A stretch of DNA of 29,681 nt, taken from the NCBI GenBank assembly GCA_002396085.1, contig DGWI01000046.1, forward strand, positions 1 to 29,681, given 5' to 3'. Origin of the DNA: Porphyromonadaceae bacterium UBA4262 (GTDB lineage Bacteria > Bacteroidota > Bacteroidia > Bacteroidales > Muribaculaceae). This document shows, in pieces, positions 13,854 to 20,662 of the stretch (within the stretch, counting starts at the first letter, position 1; each line of letters opens with the position of its first letter). The position numbers and the translations under genes were made by a program. The notes under the pieces were generated by a model, which saw nothing but the letters and a program-made list of their open reading frames with translations, was not told where the DNA came from and made no database searches.

Positions 13854-14480
13854 ATGGAAGAGAATAATAATTTGACCGCTGAACGCAGTCTGGAAATTAT
13901 CCGTGAGTCGATAGAGACGAGTCAGCGTACAATTACCCGTAACTCGTCATTGTCACTTATCTGGTGGGGAGCGTGTGTTGTTGCGTTTGCACTGTTGATT
14001 GCACACCTTTGGGCAAATCATGGTGGCCCTGCATGGAATCTGCTATGGGCCGTGCTTTGGCTTGTAGGTTATCTGGGCGAGTGGTTTATTGCTCAACGCA
14101 AGGAGAAAATTCCCAACACCTTTGTGGGCAAGACAATTGGTCATGTCTGGGGTACATTTGGGGTGTTTATCGGTAGTTTCGGTTTGATTCTTGGCCTTAT
14201 AGGTGGAGGCATCATTCCCGTTAAATCTTTCATACCCGATAACCATCTTTATATCAACATCACCAGCATCATATCGCTCTGTTTTGGCATTGCCACTACA
14301 ATCACAGGCTGCATACTCAAGAACCGAATCATTCAGGCTTGTGGTTTTGTCGCAGGTTTGGGCGGTTTCTTCTTCGCTTTGGGGTATCCTTGGTTTGAGC
14401 AGTTGTATGTGATGGCGGCCGTTGCTTTTATAGGTCTGGTTGTGCCTGGACTGGTTATCTATTTTCAAAACAAGAAATAA
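13854..14480 (+). CDS. Polytopic inner-membrane protein, unknown function
   Basis: The 208-residue protein has a charged N-terminal helix (MEENNNLTAERSLEIIRESIETSQRTI) and about six predicted membrane segments, near 33-53, 60-78, 95-115, 130-155, 160-180 and 183-203. Loops are short; QRKEK and the final QNKK are basic. No transport or enzyme motif was recognised. It is followed after 14 bp by a winged-helix regulator. A membrane protein plus small ArsR/PadR-like regulator is a frequent two-gene unit in Bacteroidales, so the regulator may control this operon. Confidence 0.8.
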   Translation: MEENNNLTAERSLEIIRESIETSQRTITRNSSLSLIWWGACVVAFALLIAHLWANHGGPAWNLLWAVLWLVGYLGEWFIAQRKEKIPNTFVGKTIGHVWGTFGVFIGSFGLILGLIGGGIIPVKSFIPDNHLYINITSIISLCFGIATTITGCILKNRIIQACGFVAGLGGFFFALGYPWFEQLYVMAAVAFIGLVVPGLVIYFQNKK

Positions 14481-14487
14481 GGAGGTG
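14479..14487 (+). promoter_or_regulatory. Strong Shine-Dalgarno sequence before the winged-helix gene
   Basis: AAGGAGGTG overlaps the stop of the membrane-protein gene and has GGAGG 9 nt before the ATG at 14495. Near-perfect Shine-Dalgarno sequences are rare in Bacteroidota, and the other genes here use A-rich leaders. Confidence 0.7.
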
Positions 14488-14494
14488 TGAGGTT

Positions 14495-14803
14495 ATGTTC
14501 AAGCCATTAGACCCATTGCTGCACTCCGAGTTGCGCTTGGCCGTCATGTCGCTGCTCATCAGTGTCGATGAGGCCGAGTTCCCCTACATCAAGCAACAGA
14601 CCGGGGCCACGGCCGGCAACCTGAGTGTGCAGCTCGACAAGCTGGCCACTGCGGGCTATATTGCCATCGAGAAGACCTTTAAGGGCAAGAAGCCATGCAC
14701 CCTGTGCCGGGTCACCCCCGTCGGCCTCAAAGCCTTTGAGGACTACGTTGCCGCCCTGCGCACCTACCTCAACGTCAAGCCCGACACCACCCAACAAACT
14801 TGA
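14495..14803 (+). CDS. Winged-helix transcriptional regulator (HTH_34-like)
   Basis: The 102-residue protein reads HSELRLAVMSLLISVDEAEFPYIKQQTGATAGNLSVQLDKLATAGYIAIEKTFKGKKPCTLCRVTPVGLKAFEDYVAALR in outline. That is a helix-turn-helix with recognition helix around 37-54 (TAGNLSVQLDKLATAGYI) and a wing containing KTFKGKKP, as in the PF13601 winged-helix domain. A CTLC motif occurs in the wing; two cysteines are too few to assert metal sensing. It is translated from an unusually strong ribosome site, just after the membrane-protein gene. It is likely an autoregulator of this two-gene operon. Confidence 0.88.
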   Translation: MFKPLDPLLHSELRLAVMSLLISVDEAEFPYIKQQTGATAGNLSVQLDKLATAGYIAIEKTFKGKKPCTLCRVTPVGLKAFEDYVAALRTYLNVKPDTTQQT

Positions 14804-14825
14804 CACCCAGTCGCTATGGGATGCT

Positions 14826-14873
14826 GCCACCTCTTCCCCTCATCTTTCCCAATGGTGGAGGGGAAGAGGTGGC
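14826..14873 (+). terminator. Terminator hairpin with perfect 16-bp stem
   Basis: GCCACCTCTTCCCCTC (14826-14841) is exactly complementary to GAGGGGAAGAGGTGGC (14858-14873), with a 16-nt loop. It starts 22 bp after the regulator stop. The following sequence GTTTGCCTTCTC is only moderately T-rich. Confidence 0.75.
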
Positions 14874-14939
14874 GTTTGCCTTCTCACAGCATAGCTATCA
14901 CATTATATCTAAAAGATAGCACTTTTTCTTGTCAATCTC

Positions 14940-14971
14940 TTGCTATTCATCCGAAAAATGCCTACCTTTGC
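14940..14971 (+). promoter_or_regulatory. Bacteroidota-type promoter for the 14989 gene
   Basis: TTG at 14940-14942 and TACCTTTGC at 14963-14971 have 20 nt between them. Transcription would begin only about 10 nt before the ATG at 14989, which supports that start over the upstream in-frame TTG at 14929. Confidence 0.72.
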
Positions 14972-14988
14972 CAACAAAATTAATCGTC

Positions 14989-15795
14989 ATGAAGCGCTAT
15001 GTCCTGATATTGATGTCGCTGCTCGCTGCGATTGCAGTGAATGCTGCTTGTGACTTGACATTGCAATACTATGGCATGAGCTTGATGGATGATTCATTGC
15101 GTGTGAAGGCTGTGCTTGTGGCACCTGATCGGGAGGTGAAAGTGCTCTGCGACGCGACGCAAAAGGCATTGATCAAGACCATGTTCTTGGAGCAAAGAGG
15201 TGACTATCAACTGGAGTTAACGATTCAGATCAATGAGTATATTGACTCAACAACTCGGGTGATTAGTATTGATAGTACAATGAAGAGTGTGTCGATTGAT
15301 CTTGATGTGCGCACACAAGATGATGTTGAGGAGCCTATATCTGTAGGTGTCAGATTGATTAAGGCATTAACCTCGTCCCCACTCGTGACTATAGAGTATC
15401 TGGGGTATCATACAGGTGAAGATGGTGAGTATCCAGGTCCATTCTTTACAATTACTAACAAGAGTCAAAATACACTCTATGGTGAGCATTTGCCTGGCTA
15501 TTTTTGGGGCTGGGTTTCATACCTGTTTGAAGACAAGGCAGTTAGAAAAAAGGGAGGACGTATTTGTACAACGTTTGATGATCGGCCACCCATCTATCCT
15601 GGAATGAAAGGGCAGGCTTATGTGGGCAGTTTCGGATGCAAATTACAAGCAGGGAAATATCGTTTTACCGTGTTCTATGCCGTGAATGGTTGGCCAAACA
15701 GAGCCATCCCCAATATCAAAAAGACAGCCTCAATGGTCTGGTATTTCTCTGAAGAGAATTGGTATGTGCTTGACTGTGATTTTGTAGTAGAATGA
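14989..15795 (+). CDS. Secreted protein of unknown function
   Basis: From the ATG at 14989 the product is 268 residues, beginning MKRYVLILMSLLAAIAVNAAC. This is a Sec signal peptide with a possible but non-standard lipobox (NAAC). The mature part appears all-beta: CDLTLQYYGMSLMDDSLRVKAVLVA, YQLELTIQINEYIDS, KSVSIDLDVRT and LQAGKYRFTVFYAVNGW, perhaps two immunoglobulin-like sandwiches. No catalytic motif was recognised. It has its own promoter and an upstream terminator, so it is probably a single-gene unit, although the DNPH1-like gene starts 33 bp downstream and could be read through. Confidence 0.75.
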   Translation: MKRYVLILMSLLAAIAVNAACDLTLQYYGMSLMDDSLRVKAVLVAPDREVKVLCDATQKALIKTMFLEQRGDYQLELTIQINEYIDSTTRVISIDSTMKSVSIDLDVRTQDDVEEPISVGVRLIKALTSSPLVTIEYLGYHTGEDGEYPGPFFTITNKSQNTLYGEHLPGYFWGWVSYLFEDKAVRKKGGRICTTFDDRPPIYPGMKGQAYVGSFGCKLQAGKYRFTVFYAVNGWPNRAIPNIKKTASMVWYFSEENWYVLDCDFVVE

Positions 15796-15828
15796 TTTTG
15801 GACCTTTAGCAATATAATCCTGTGACTC

Positions 15829-16242
15829 ATGAATAAGAAAATCTACTTTGCTGGCTCGATTAGGGGAGGGCGCGTCGATGCCGACCTCTATCGCCGCATC
15901 ATCCAATTCGTGCAACAGACCGACACCGTGCTCACCGAGCACGTCGGCAGCAGCAATCTCATCCTGAATGAACAGGGACGTGAGCGCGATGCACGCATCT
16001 ATGACCAGGATACCGCCTGGTTGCGGCAGAGCGATCTGCTCATCGCCGAGTGTACCTGTCCATCGCTGGGCGTAGGCTATGAACTCGCTTATGCCGAGCA
16101 TCGTGGCATTCCCTGCCACATCTTCTACGACAAGACCAAGGCGCAACTGTCGGCCATGCTCACAGGCAATCCCTACTTTCACATCCATCCCTACGAGAAC
16201 GAGGAACAGATTTATGCAGCCTTGACCCAGTTGCTCCACTAA
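15829..16242 (+). CDS. DNPH1/Rcl-like 2'-deoxynucleoside 5'-phosphate N-hydrolase
   Basis: The 137-residue protein has the nucleoside 2-deoxyribosyltransferase-like fold. KIYFAGSIRGGR (4-15) is the phosphate-binding loop. The rest includes TVLTEHVG, RERDARIYDQDTAWLRQSDLLIAECTCPSLGVGYELAYA (51-89), and CHIFYD. SDLLIAE..PSLGVGYE closely follows the DNPH1 signature, with Glu85 the likely catalytic nucleophile and Asp69 a likely partner. DNPH1 enzymes split deoxynucleoside monophosphates into base and deoxyribose 5-phosphate in nucleotide salvage or pool cleaning. It is cytoplasmic, with no signal peptide. The neighbours give no pathway context. Confidence 0.85.
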   Translation: MNKKIYFAGSIRGGRVDADLYRRIIQFVQQTDTVLTEHVGSSNLILNEQGRERDARIYDQDTAWLRQSDLLIAECTCPSLGVGYELAYAEHRGIPCHIFYDKTKAQLSAMLTGNPYFHIHPYENEEQIYAALTQLLH

Positions 16243-16244
16243 TC

Positions 16245-16269
16245 ATCTGCGCAATCTGCGTGAGATTTA
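16245..16269. repeat. 25-bp dispersed intergenic repeat, copy 2
   Basis: It begins ATCTGCGCAATCTGC, immediately after the stop of the DNPH1-like gene, and agrees with the copy at 8163-8187 at 22 of 25 positions. The lower-case context is non-coding in both places. Confidence 0.6.
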
Positions 16270-16430
16270 GCCGAATCACTTGGTCGGTGCATTTGTGGCG
16301 TTGGTCGGACAAAATGGGGCGACAATCTATTGCTCCCAAAAGCGCATTTAACTTCAGCCAGAGTCTTGTGTCAAAAAGACAAAGAAACACAATTACTCAC
16401 CCGCCAGCAATGGCACAACGACACAAGATT

Positions 16431-16757
16431 ATGAAAGCTAAAGTCCTACTCGCAGCAGTCGCCATGATGGCGATGCTCATGCCCAGCAACGCTGTGGCTC
16501 GTGACAACAAGATTCGTCACAGTGACGGCAACCGCAAGCACCGCGTCGAGATGCGCATGGCTAGCAACCACCGTCCCGTCATCGCACACCACATCGCACA
16601 CCGTCCCGGCATCGGTGTCCGCTTCGACCGCCGTCCCGTGCATGGCCGTTTCGTCAACATGAACCGTGAGCGCCTGTGGCTCGCCGATGGCATCCTCTAT
16701 CGCGTGATGCGCACACCCCACGGAGTTGCATACGTTGTTGTCGGATACTGGAGATGA
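16431..16757 (+). CDS. Small exported basic protein, His/Arg-rich
   Basis: The frame is open from 16260, but the likely start is the ATG at 16431, which gives a signal peptide (MKAKVLLAAVAMMAMLMPSNAVA) and 108 residues. The mature part is strongly basic, with repeated HRP motifs (NHRPVIAHHIAHRPGIGVRFDRRPVHGRF). It ends in a hydrophobic aromatic strand, LWLADGILYRVMRTPHGVAYVVVGYWR. It could bind metal, nucleic acid or polysaccharide, but no family was recognised. It is followed by a good terminator hairpin, so it is probably monocistronic. Confidence 0.7.
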   Translation: MKAKVLLAAVAMMAMLMPSNAVARDNKIRHSDGNRKHRVEMRMASNHRPVIAHHIAHRPGIGVRFDRRPVHGRFVNMNRERLWLADGILYRVMRTPHGVAYVVVGYWR

Positions 16758-16810
16758 CACGACCACGACACCGCCAGAACGCCTCGTCGGCACTGGCAAG
16801 AACAAGACCC

Positions 16811-16846
16811 AAAGCACTGACCCGCTAACCAGCCCGTCGGTGCTTT
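16811..16846 (+). terminator. Rho-independent-like terminator after the His/Arg-rich gene
   Basis: AAAGCACTGAC (16811-16821) pairs with GTCGGTGCTTT (16836-16846), with one G-U pair, and is followed by a T-rich stretch, CTTGCATTTTG. Confidence 0.75.
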
Positions 16847-16893
16847 CTTGCATTTTGTCCGTCATAAAACCACTCCGATTCGAATAATTGATG

Positions 16894-16902
16894 TATCTTT
16901 GC
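16894..16902 (+). promoter_or_regulatory. Promoter -7 element for the DPP IV gene
   Basis: TATCTTTGC at 16894-16902 fits the Bacteroidota -7 consensus; a good TTG partner 20 nt upstream is not visible. The next open gene on this strand is at 17100, so the leader would be about 190 nt and would contain the whole heptad array. The remaining part of 16758-17099 holds only the terminator and that array. Confidence 0.55.
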
Positions 16903-16924
16903 ACCTGCTTACGACTAACCAGAT

Positions 16925-17085
16925 AACTCGTATTTCGTGGCTCGTAGCTCGTAACTCGTAGCTCGTAACTCGTAGCTCGTAACTCGTAGCTCGTAGCTCG
17001 TAGCTCGTAACTTGTAGCTCGTAGCTCGTAACTTGTAACTCGTAGCTTGTAACTGGTAACTCGTAGCTCGTAACTCGTAGCTTGT
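16925..17085. repeat. Heptad array, 23 units of (A)(A/G)CTCGT type
   Basis: Twenty-three consecutive 7-mers in perfect register, mainly AACTCGT and AGCTCGT with variants AACTTGT, AGCTTGT, AACTGGT, ATTTCGT and GGCTCGT. The array ends 14 bp before the ATG of the DPP IV gene and follows the -7 element at 16894. Because 21 is divisible by 3, all frames are long and open; the apparent proteins encoded by it are artefacts. Confidence 0.92.
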
Positions 17086-17099
17086 AACTATAAAACAAT

Positions 17100-19265
17100 A
17101 TGATGAAAAATCGATTGATTAGGGCGGCTCTGGTGGCCGCATTGGTGATGATGGTGCTGCCCATGGCGGCACAGAAGCAATTCACGCTCGAGGACCTGAA
17201 CTTCGGCGGAACGAACTACCGTAACATGATTCCACAGAACCGCTCGCTGCGCTGGTGGGGCGACCAACTGGTGCGCATTGCTGCCGACACTTGCTGGACT
17301 GTCAACCTCAAGAATGGCAAGGAGAAAGTGTTTCTCACTCGTGCTCAGGTCAACAAGTGGCTGGGCAACGACACTGTCCGTTCGCTCACGGGTATCACGT
17401 TCCCCTACGCCGACAAGCCTCTGGCTGCATTGGGCACTATGGGCAAGGTACAGATGATCGACTTCAAGGCCAAGAAGCAGGTGTGGAGTCAAAACCGTGG
17501 CGAGGAGCAGGCCGCCGAGTGGAGCAAGGAGAGTAGGGCACTGGCCTACGTGCAGGGCGACAACCTCTATGTCACTGATGGGGCAGGGCAGACCCGACAA
17601 CTCACAACCGACGGTTCGCGCGACATCGTCTATGGCCAGGCCGTGCACCGCAACGAGTTCGGCATCATGGGTGGACTGTTCTGGAATCCGGCAGGCACAC
17701 GCTTGGCATTCTATCGCATGGACCAGTCGATGGTCACCGACTATCCCCTGATTGATGTGCCTGAGATGACCGATACCACACGCTACATTGCCACCCCGGC
17801 TCCCGAGAAATATCCCATGGCAGGGCAGACCTCGCACAAGGTCACGGTGGGTGTCTATGACTTGGCAACAGGTCAGACGATCTATCTCAATGCTGGCGAC
17901 CCCACCGACCGCTACTTCACCAACATCGCCTGGAACCCCGATGGCGACATCGTCTACATGATGGAACTGAATCGCGACCAGAACGACTGCCGCTTGGTCA
18001 GTTATGATGCCAAGACCGGCAACCGCATCGCCGAACTCTATCGCGAGACGCACGACAAGTATGTCGAGCCGCAGACACCCATTGTCTTCCTCCCTTGGGA
18101 CAAAAACTCGTTTGTCATGCAGAGCCAGAAGGACGGTTACAACCACCTCTATCTGTTCACCGGCGGCAAGCAGGTCAAGCAACTGACCCGTGGCAACTGG
18201 GTGGTGATGGACATGCTCGGTTTTGACGAGAAGGGGCACAACATCTTCTTCACCGCCAATGCCGAGAATCCCATCCAGAAGAACGTCTATCGTGTCAATG
18301 TCGATGGTGGCACGATGGCGCGTGTCGATGAGGGGGGCAAGGGCTGGCATGATGCCGCCCTCAGCGCCAGCGGCAAGTGGCTCATCGACAGCTACCAGGA
18401 GCCTGATGTGCCCCGCAACATCGCCATCGTCAACACCACCGATGGCAAGGCAGTGCGCTACTTCACTGCTCCCGATCCCTGGCAGGGCTACACTGTGCCT
18501 GAGTATCGCTGTGGCAGCATCAAGGCCGATGACGGCGTGACCGACCTCTACTACCGCATGGTCATGCCTGTGGACTTCGACCCCAACAAGAAATATCCCA
18601 CCGTGGTCTATGTCTACGGCGGCCCGCACGCCCACAACGTGGATGCCCGTTGGCACTACTGCAGCCGCAGTTGGGAGACCTACATGGCTCAACGGGGCTA
18701 CTTGCTTTACATCATGGACAACCGGGGCAGTGAGAACCGTGGGCGCGACTTCGAGCAGGCCACCTTCCGCCAGTTGGGACAAGTCGAGATGCGCGACCAG
18801 ATGCAGGGTGTCAACTTCCTGCGCTCGCTCCAGTATGTCGACACGGCCCGCATCGGTGTGCATGGTTGGAGCTTCGGCGGTTTCATGACCATCAGCCTGA
18901 TGACCAATTATCCCGATGTGTTCAAGGTGGGAGTGGCCGGCGGTCCAGTCATCGACTGGAAGTGGTATGAGGTGATGTATGGCGAGCGCTATATGGACAC
19001 GCCACAGACCAACCCCGACGGATATAAGAAGACCAGTCTCATCGACAAGGCCGCCAATCTCAAGGGCAGACTGCAAGTTATCATCGGTCTCAACGACCCC
19101 ACTGTCGTGCCGCAACACGCCTACTCGTTCCTCAAGGCCTGTATCGCGGCTGGCACGCAGCCCGACTTCTATGTCTATCCCGGACAGGGACACAACATGC
19201 GCGGGCACCAGAGCGTGCATCTGCACGAGCGCATCACCCGCTACTTCGACGACTACCTCAAATAG
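17100..19265 (+). CDS. S9 family peptidase, dipeptidyl peptidase IV type
   Basis: The 721-residue protein has a signal peptide (MMKNRLIRAALVAALVMMVLPMAAQ) and an N-terminal DPP IV beta-propeller (about 80-480, with WNPAGTRLAFYRMD, RYIATPAPEKYPMAGQ and WNPDGDIVYMMELNRDQND). The C-terminal alpha/beta-hydrolase holds the triad Ser591 in HGWSFGGFMT, Asp666 in GLNDPTVVPQH and His698 in GQGHNMRG. Length and order match full DPP IV. It would release X-Pro or X-Ala dipeptides from peptide N-termini in the periplasm or at the surface, feeding peptide uptake. It is preceded by the 23-unit heptad array and followed by two terminator-like hairpins, so it is likely transcribed alone. Confidence 0.95.
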   Translation: MMKNRLIRAALVAALVMMVLPMAAQKQFTLEDLNFGGTNYRNMIPQNRSLRWWGDQLVRIAADTCWTVNLKNGKEKVFLTRAQVNKWLGNDTVRSLTGITFPYADKPLAALGTMGKVQMIDFKAKKQVWSQNRGEEQAAEWSKESRALAYVQGDNLYVTDGAGQTRQLTTDGSRDIVYGQAVHRNEFGIMGGLFWNPAGTRLAFYRMDQSMVTDYPLIDVPEMTDTTRYIATPAPEKYPMAGQTSHKVTVGVYDLATGQTIYLNAGDPTDRYFTNIAWNPDGDIVYMMELNRDQNDCRLVSYDAKTGNRIAELYRETHDKYVEPQTPIVFLPWDKNSFVMQSQKDGYNHLYLFTGGKQVKQLTRGNWVVMDMLGFDEKGHNIFFTANAENPIQKNVYRVNVDGGTMARVDEGGKGWHDAALSASGKWLIDSYQEPDVPRNIAIVNTTDGKAVRYFTAPDPWQGYTVPEYRCGSIKADDGVTDLYYRMVMPVDFDPNKKYPTVVYVYGGPHAHNVDARWHYCSRSWETYMAQRGYLLYIMDNRGSENRGRDFEQATFRQLGQVEMRDQMQGVNFLRSLQYVDTARIGVHGWSFGGFMTISLMTNYPDVFKVGVAGGPVIDWKWYEVMYGERYMDTPQTNPDGYKKTSLIDKAANLKGRLQVIIGLNDPTVVPQHAYSFLKACIAAGTQPDFYVYPGQGHNMRGHQSVHLHERITRYFDDYLK

Positions 19266-19277
19266 TAGAGTAGTTTT

Positions 19278-19301
19278 GGGGGCTGCCTGGCTGCAGCCCC
19301 C
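19278..19301 (+). terminator. Terminator after the DPP IV gene
   Basis: GGGGGCTGC (19278-19286) and GCAGCCCCC (19293-19301) form a perfect 9-bp GC-rich stem with a 6-nt loop, 12 bp after the stop, followed by TTCCTT. Confidence 0.85.
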
Positions 19302-19321
19302 TTCCTTAGCTTGTAAGGGAT

Positions 19322-19369
19322 AGAGGTGGTATAGCTGCCCGGCAGATTGTCATACCCCTCTGCCCTTTT
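19322..19369 (+). terminator. Second terminator-like hairpin before the short exported gene
   Basis: AGAGGTGGTAT near 19322 pairs imperfectly with ATACCCCTCT near 19352-19361, with the small palindrome CTGCCCGGCAG between them and GCCCTTTTT following. It could back up the DPP IV terminator or act as a leader structure for the gene at 19406. Confidence 0.5.
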
Positions 19370-19405
19370 TGCATCTAATAATTACTAACTCATAATTCTA
19401 AAGAG

Positions 19406-19657
19406 ATGAAGAAGCTATTATCGGTAATCATCATGGCATGCAGCACGCTGATGCTCATGTCACAAGATGGTGTCAAAGTGGTTTTTGAGGGCCAAAGCCC
19501 CACAATCAACGACTTTGCCCGAGCCTTCTTTGTTGACTATAGTTGCTCCTACACCCTGCCACATATCGGAAAAGACATCATCGTCACTGAGTGGGACGAG
19601 ACAGGCCCTAACATTGACAGGCCGCTCAAGTGGAACGGCCACGGATTCAGCTACTGA
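19406..19657 (+). CDS. Short exported protein, possibly truncated
   Basis: This 83-residue frame starts with a convincing signal peptide (MKKLLSVIIMACSTLMLMSQ) but has only about 63 mature residues (DGVKVVFEGQSPTINDFARAFFVDYSCSYTLPHIGKD in outline). It ends abruptly at GHGFSY, 11 bp before the end of the convergent Fur gene. Such a short, non-repetitive exported protein ending in the middle of what looks like a globular domain suggests loss of its 3' part. No homologous continuation is visible in other frames. It may also be a genuine small periplasmic protein. The family was not recognised. Confidence 0.55.
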   Translation: MKKLLSVIIMACSTLMLMSQDGVKVVFEGQSPTINDFARAFFVDYSCSYTLPHIGKDIIVTEWDETGPNIDRPLKWNGHGFSY

Positions 19658-19668
19658 TCGAGGCGACT

Positions 19669-20091
19669 TTAACACTTCATAGCACAACGGCTGCACACGC
19701 CCTTGACCACATACTCGGTCTCCTCGGGCGTGAAGCCCTCGGGCAGCGGCACGCTGGGAATGGCGACATTGGGCAGGCAGAACGTGCGGTGGCAGCGCAC
19801 GCACGTCAGGTGCACATGCCCCATGCAGTGGCGCGTGTCGTCATGCTGGCAAACGCAATACTTCTGCGCTCCGCTGCCGTCGTCAATCTCGTGCAGTAGG
19901 TGGGCCTCGGTCAGGCTCACCAGTGTGCGGAACAGTGTCGAGCGGTCGACCGTGGGCAGGGCCTCCTGCAAGTCGGCAAGGCTGAAGGCGTCATGTAACT
20001 GACTGCGCAGAGTGCGCCATACCAGCAGGCGCACCGCAGTCACGCGCAGGCCTGCCTGTTCCAGCACCTGCTCATCAGTGATTCTCTCCAT
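19669..20091 (-). CDS. Fur family metalloregulator
   Basis: The 140-residue protein has the Fur layout. A winged helix-turn-helix comes first (about 1-75: RITDEQVLEQAGLRVTAVRLLVW, DLQEALPTVDRSTLFRTLVSLTEAHLLHEI). A dimerisation/metal domain follows, with HCMGHVHLTCVRCHRTFC (88-105) and the C-terminal CSRCAMKC. Cys97/Cys100 and Cys133/Cys136 form the structural zinc site, and the H-x-H at 92-94 is part of the regulatory metal site. Sub-type (Fur, Zur or PerR) cannot be assigned safely; the sequence resembles Zur-like short members. It is 47 bp downstream of the Q-rich gene on the same strand and may be co-transcribed. Confidence 0.92.
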   Translation of the reverse strand: MERITDEQVLEQAGLRVTAVRLLVWRTLRSQLHDAFSLADLQEALPTVDRSTLFRTLVSLTEAHLLHEIDDGSGAQKYCVCQHDDTRHCMGHVHLTCVRCHRTFCLPNVAIPSVPLPEGFTPEETEYVVKGVCSRCAMKC

Positions 20092-20138
20092 TGTTTTTCA
20101 TTTTAAGGTTCTGTGGGCCGAAGGTTTGCTTCGGTCAT

Positions 20139-20642
20139 TCAACTCTTGCGGCGGAACAGGAAGGCCAGCAGGGCTCCGATGCCCAGCATCTTCCACAAGC
20201 CTCCCGAGCAACCAGGCATGCCGCCACCCGAGCAGCCGGGAAGTTGTTGCTGCCCCTGAGGCAGGGTATTGGGCTGGTTGGTAGGCAGATAGTCTTCCAT
20301 GCCCGGAATGCCACTGCCGCTGGGTTGTTGCTGCTGCGGATATTGTTGCTGCTGCGGATAACCCGTCTGTTGCGGATACTGCTGTTGCTGCGGGTACTGC
20401 TGTTGCTGCGGATACTGCTGTTGCTGCGGATACTGTTGCTGCGGATACTGCTGTTGATAGTTATTGCCACCACGGTTGGTGCCAATGCCCATCTCGCGCT
20501 CCAAGTCTTGGATGCTGATGTCACCCGACGGCTGTCCTGTCGTGTTACCTTGTTGCGGGTACTGCTGCTGTTGCTGCTGTTGCCCTTGCATGCCGCCTTG
20601 CCCTTGGGTCATACCCTTGATAATGTCTTCTAAAAGTCCCAT
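20139..20642 (-). CDS. Q/P-repeat protein with Cys-motif and hydrophobic-basic tail
   Basis: The 167 residues fall into four parts. First is an N-terminal amphipathic segment (MGLLEDIIKGMTQGQGG) without signal peptide and a Q7 run. A short region, ISIQDLEREMGIGT, follows. Next is a low-complexity block at residues 62-106 made of QQQQYP-type hexads (seven YP steps; DNA 20325-20459, built largely from an 18-bp unit). The C-terminus has two PGCSGG motifs (Cys137, Cys145), then a hydrophobic stretch, LWKMLGIGALLAFLF, and RRKS. That last part resembles, in layout, tripartite sorting tails such as MYXO-CTERM or GlyGly-CTERM, but could simply be a tail anchor. It lies 20 bp after the bitopic lipoprotein gene, probably in one operon with it. 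The function is unknown. Confidence 0.72.
   Translation of the reverse strand: MGLLEDIIKGMTQGQGGMQGQQQQQQQYPQQGNTTGQPSGDISIQDLEREMGIGTNRGGNNYQQQYPQQQYPQQQQYPQQQQYPQQQQYPQQTGYPQQQQYPQQQQPSGSGIPGMEDYLPTNQPNTLPQGQQQLPGCSGGGMPGCSGGLWKMLGIGALLAFLFRRKS
20325..20459. repeat. Coding tandem repeat (QQQQYP units)
   Basis: An approximately 18-bp unit with variants encodes QQQQYP; the repeats are nearly identical at DNA level, so copy number is likely to change by slippage. Units of 15 bp (QQQYP) occur at the N-terminal side, and one unit reads QQTGYP. Confidence 0.85.
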
Positions 20643-20662
20643 AATATTTTGTTGTTTGGTGA

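Noticed and set aside
16925..17085. CRISPR-like array
   Set aside because: The units are only 7 bp and contiguous, with no spacers and no cas genes nearby.
16862..17185. Minus-strand open frame with VTSYELR-type heptapeptide repeats
   Set aside because: It is the translation of the 7-bp DNA array (three units give seven codons); there is no promoter or independent coding evidence and it overlaps the DPP IV start.
17088..19226. 712-codon open frame opposite the DPP IV gene
   Set aside because: It is the antisense of a gene with a full catalytic triad and signal peptide; composition is a mirror of the sense codons and no domain is recognisable.
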